A DNA stretch of 64,000 nt from Xestospongia bergquistia (taxonomy: Eukaryota > Porifera > Demospongiae > Haplosclerida > Petrosiidae): contig OZ014425.1 of NCBI GenBank assembly GCA_963965975.1, positions 805,001 to 869,000 of the forward strand, written 5' to 3'. A program made the position numbers and the translations under genes. The notes below the pieces were generated by a model. It was not told where the DNA came from. It saw nothing but the letters and a program-made list of their open reading frames with translations, and did no database searches. This document shows, piece by piece, positions 60,165 to 64,000 of this stretch (position 1 is the stretch's first letter; every line of letters starts with the position of its first letter).

Positions 60165-63100
60165 GTAAGAGTAATGAACACCTGGCACATAACAATGTAA
60201 TACATCTGTAGTATCATTGTCTGTGTGCTCTTCCTTGATCATTTGACCTCTTCCTTGATCATGTGACAATAGATCATAACGTCTTTCCTTTAATTTGCCT
60301 ATTTCCTTGTGTCACATTTAACAATGAGCTGTCCCTAACTTACCAGTATATTACCTTATACAGTATTAACAATATATTAGTATTAATATACATTGTGTCA
60401 TATGATATCACTACAACACAAACACTACATGTTGTTTAATTACTTGATGAGACAAATTCAATAAGATTGTCTTGTAATGCACTCTTAATTAAATTAATAC
60501 TCTCACTATAATACTTAATACATTAATACTCTCAGTAGTAGACATAATACTATTAAGTAGTAAAGTTATTATTGATGATCTATTTGTTTATGTCTGTTCT
60601 GATATTGGCTAATATGAAGCCACTAGTAAATTGCTGTAGCAGACTATGACAGGAAATGTATTGTACTGTATGCTAATAATCCCAAACCAATTGAGTTTCC
60701 TCTATCCTGTTAACAATTTCCTAATATACTATTGTGTTGTACTAGTCAAAGGAATGTATCAATGAGCCTTGATTGAATATGATTGTAGTCTGATTGAGTT
60801 TAGAGTTAGTTCATATACTATCAGGGTTGTCCAGCTAGTTGTCTCCTTGTTGTGGTCGGATGACATAGTAAATAGTTCCAATTGTTAGTTATATTGTTTA
60901 CAGAGTGTTCCTTAATTCTATTAATAATATTAAACTTTTCTTGTAAGGATTATTAATTGCTATTAGGATAAGGATCAAAGAGAACTGTGTCAGATCAACA
61001 CATTGCTAAATACCCTAATAATATAAAACTATGAACTCAAATTGAATAATTGTGACTTATCAATTTAATAATTTTACATATATGCACAACAATATTTATT
61101 TTTCATATAAACAATTTAGAATTACTATATATAGCTTTTTGATGTTTGCCTTATTCTGCTACATCATAGCATTTCTGTATACAGCTGTTATCATTTGTGC
61201 CAACTGCTTTTATAGGATTAACTTTATGGGCAATCACTATACCATAGTGATACCATATTTCTCACCTGCATAGCTATCTAGGTATCTAAGCTACCATTTG
61301 CTAAAACAATCAATTTAAAAGTTATTCATTTCAATTTGGACGCTCTATTCCACAACACAGTTGCTCTAATTAATTCCCAAACAATTATTATAAACAGCTG
61401 CCAATTTTAAGTTATTCACAAGTCTTTTTATCACTTTAATTTTGTTCACAAGTTGTTCCAACAAACCAGCTGCCAAACATCAGTTCCTGTTTAACTACCA
61501 CTCATAGTTTTGTTGAATAATCCTCACCATAAGAGGAGTGGTGGGGGGGAGGATAACCTCAACATTATTCCCATATATGCAACATTATATTGAGATTTCA
61601 AAGCAAATGCACACAGTATTAGTGAACACAAGAATGGAATAAAAGAATCAAACATTGGTGTATTTTTTGGCCTAGTTCATTCAGAATGGTATTACATTTG
61701 ACCGTGTCAATGACTTAATAGTTTGTGCTAAGGTGTGTAGTGACAATAGAAGTATCTGTGGTGATCACCAAAATTGGTATAATTATGTTAATATAATTAT
61801 TATAGAACTAACGCTCTCTATAACTGAATAATAACTTTCTCTTTATTACGTACTTCAAGTTTTAATGTAAACTACTCCATGATTACATTCTTTTGTTGTC
61901 AACAAGACAAAAATCTAACAACAAGCATATATTATGAATTGTTCGTTAGTATACAGACAAAATAGAGGTCATAAAGTTAGTATTGAAACTTACTGACATA
62001 AGGACTGTTAATTTTATATACTTTGTGATTTCAAGCTATTTGTATGAAGCCAAGTACAATATATGTATGAGATAACTCATCATTTAAAAGGTGTCTACCA
62101 TTTCTTTATGAAACAATTAACTAATTCCTTTATGTAACTGACTAAATGTATATCTGAGACTCTGAGTTTAATTCCATATCAAAGATAACTTTATAACATA
62201 CTCTGTCTAAACTCCCAACTAGTAGTATAATCAATTACATAGCAAGTTGGAGGAGAGAACTAAATTGTTTGCTATCAAGGAGTTGAATCAGTTCAAATTG
62301 AACTTGATATTCCCCTGACTAACAATTAACGCATACATACTTTTACAGATCTCCCTTAGATAATGTTTGTTATGATAACAACTGTCAATAAGAAATATTA
62401 TGCATCATTAACAGCTGTATACAGTATAGCATTCCTCAGTCAATTCGAATCACTCCAACTGCCATTGTCTAGTCAAATCTGTGTACAATTGTCAGCCAAA
62501 ATCACTACATTATTTCTCATTAAAATCTTGAGATGCCACAGGTTATGTAATACATTTAACTTGTCAGGCAGGGACAGCACAATGTCTTGAAATATGACTT
62601 TATAAGGTGATTTGAGAGCCCTTGATATCAACACATAATAACACTATTAAATAATTATTAATGTTTATAGTGCATGATATGATTTAGTTGGCTGCAACAA
62701 AGTTGCTTTGACATTCTTAAGGTCAAAAACAAGAACCAGTTTTATAATGAGCATGTCTGTAGAGAGCCTTCATTGGCTCTGCTTAGTATTCTTGTAACCA
62801 TTTATAACAATGACTTATAAACTAAGGATTTAATCACATAACAATAAAGGATTAAATGAGTTCATTTGGCATTACCACGTCACACTATAATCACAAGTTT
62901 GGTTTTGTTAGTCCACTTTTGTAAGCAATATCTATCGTGACAGTCGTGTCCGTCTGAAGCACTTTGTAATCATGATGCCATGTTTGGCAGGTGTTCCTTT
63001 TCCAGCTGGACTATTAACCTTGTTAATTCACCAGATAAAGTAATTGATACCATTTTGAGAGACTGTGTCTATTAGTTGACGATCATTAACAATGTTATTT

Positions 63101-64000
63101 CCTATTTGGTATAATGAATATTTAATAAAATTAGTCTCTTTACCTTTCAAGGTCTGTGTGTATAAAATGTCATTTCTATGTTTGGTTCATTAAATATTAT
63201 AAATGTAGGAAGTTAACTTGATTGAAGCTGTGATAAATGAATGTTTTATTGACAAAGTCTTCTATAGAGAACCACATATTGCATTAAGCAGGATAGATAG
63301 ATAGATGACGGATTGAGTAATTCAGATATGAAACATCCTATCAAACAAGCTACAAATTTACAATAGATATTATTATTATCTTTACATCAACTAATACCCA
63401 ATAACGATCTTTATTGGATATTGTGGGACGCATTCCTTTTGCAAATTATGTTTATTTATATTTCCTTCTCCCTCTTACAGCTGACATTATACATCTTGTA
63501 TTGTCTTGTTATTGTGACATTGATTGCATTACATATAAACTCAAGTGTAATGTCTACTCTTTATACATTACAATTAATACATGTGTATTAAATGTACTAT
63601 ACTATATGCTGCTAGCACTTTAGTATATGGAGTGTATAGTATAGTATTAGTATGATATTATTATAGTATCATTAGTGTATTGTGTATAATGGGATATCTA
63701 AAGTTGTGAAGATATTATCAAATTAACAGTCATGAAGATCTGAACTGGTCTCCTAGTGACACAATGTATATGGAGTATAGTATTAAAAGCATAAAGTAAC
63801 AGATGTATATAGTAGGCGTGGCTGATATTACGCTGTGATTATTGAAAGCCCCATATAATCAATGGTAACTCCTTATTAATAAACCATTCATCCATTTATC
63901 TATCTATCTATCCATTTATGCACACCCACATAAGACTCACAGGTTCCTTATTTAGAAAGACTCCACCCACATCACCTTCTCCGTACACTCTCACCTGACC
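60165..64000. other. Right flank, no supported gene
   Basis: AT-rich DNA with many short open frames (for example 61052-61273, 62363-62590 and 63414-63623) of low complexity and no family resemblance. Short tandem words occur at 63296-63306 (gata) and 63897-63912 (tatc). A remaining USB1 exon was looked for (pattern FH-x-S-x-x-W) without success. None of the array-specific spacer words recur here. Confidence 0.5.

Noticed and set aside
61052..63623. Small frames in the right flank as candidate genes or USB1 exon 7
   Set aside because: No HxS motif, no phase-compatible exon resembling the USB1 C-terminus, and no similarity to array genes.
1..64000. tRNA or rRNA genes
   Set aside because: No cloverleaf with A/B boxes or rRNA-like conserved stretch was noticed on reading. 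A tRNAscan/Rfam run would be decisive.

Overview
This is animal nuclear DNA that is AT-rich and gene-dense. Introns are short, usually 40-100 bp with GT-AG borders, and intergenic DNA is full of repeats. Base composition, compact intron-rich gene structure and the mix of conserved animal genes with an unfamiliar tandem membrane-protein family suggest a demosponge, possibly Amphimedon queenslandica. The organism assignment is an inference.

Left flank (1-10.6 kb). Positions 1-4278 (+) hold the 3' part of an RNF213 (mysterin)-type E3 ligase gene, including an RZ-type zinc finger. Converging on it is a complete AP-2 alpha-adaptin gene (4866-9527, -). About 1.1 kb separates the AP2A start from the divergent start of USB1, the U6 snRNA 3' phosphodiesterase, at 10617 (+).

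Central array (12.4-59.1 kb). Twelve tandem genes, all on the minus strand, encode one family of about 540-650 residue polytopic proteins that I do not recognise. I label them G1-G12. Each has a short acidic/polar N-terminal exon, sometimes plus microexons, then an exon of about 100 codons carrying TM1, then a large last exon with TM2-TM7. All carry a cytosolic PLHPFD motif and a Cys-rich stretch ending in QD-x-DTTT. Loop charge predicts seven TM segments with N-in/C-out topology. Three sequence clades occur: A (G1, G3, G6), B (G2, G4, G8-G11) and C (G5, G7). G12 is a mosaic of all three. G11 has one in-frame stop. Orphan exons and truncated copies lie between genes, and several multi-kb segmental duplications explain the layout.

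Host-gene surprise. USB1 exons 1-4 end at 11418, but recognisable USB1 sequence resumes, in phase, in two plus-strand exons at 59931-60164, immediately beyond the array. The whole array therefore appears to sit antisense inside one USB1 intron of about 48.5 kb, or else USB1 has been split by growth of the array. The final USB1 part, with the second HxS motif, was not found before position 64000.

Right flank (60.2-64 kb) shows no gene I can support. Mobile DNA includes two hAT-like non-autonomous elements with 8-bp target duplications (one with an empty site in a paralogous block), fold-back MITEs and a Penelope-like element 3' fragment.
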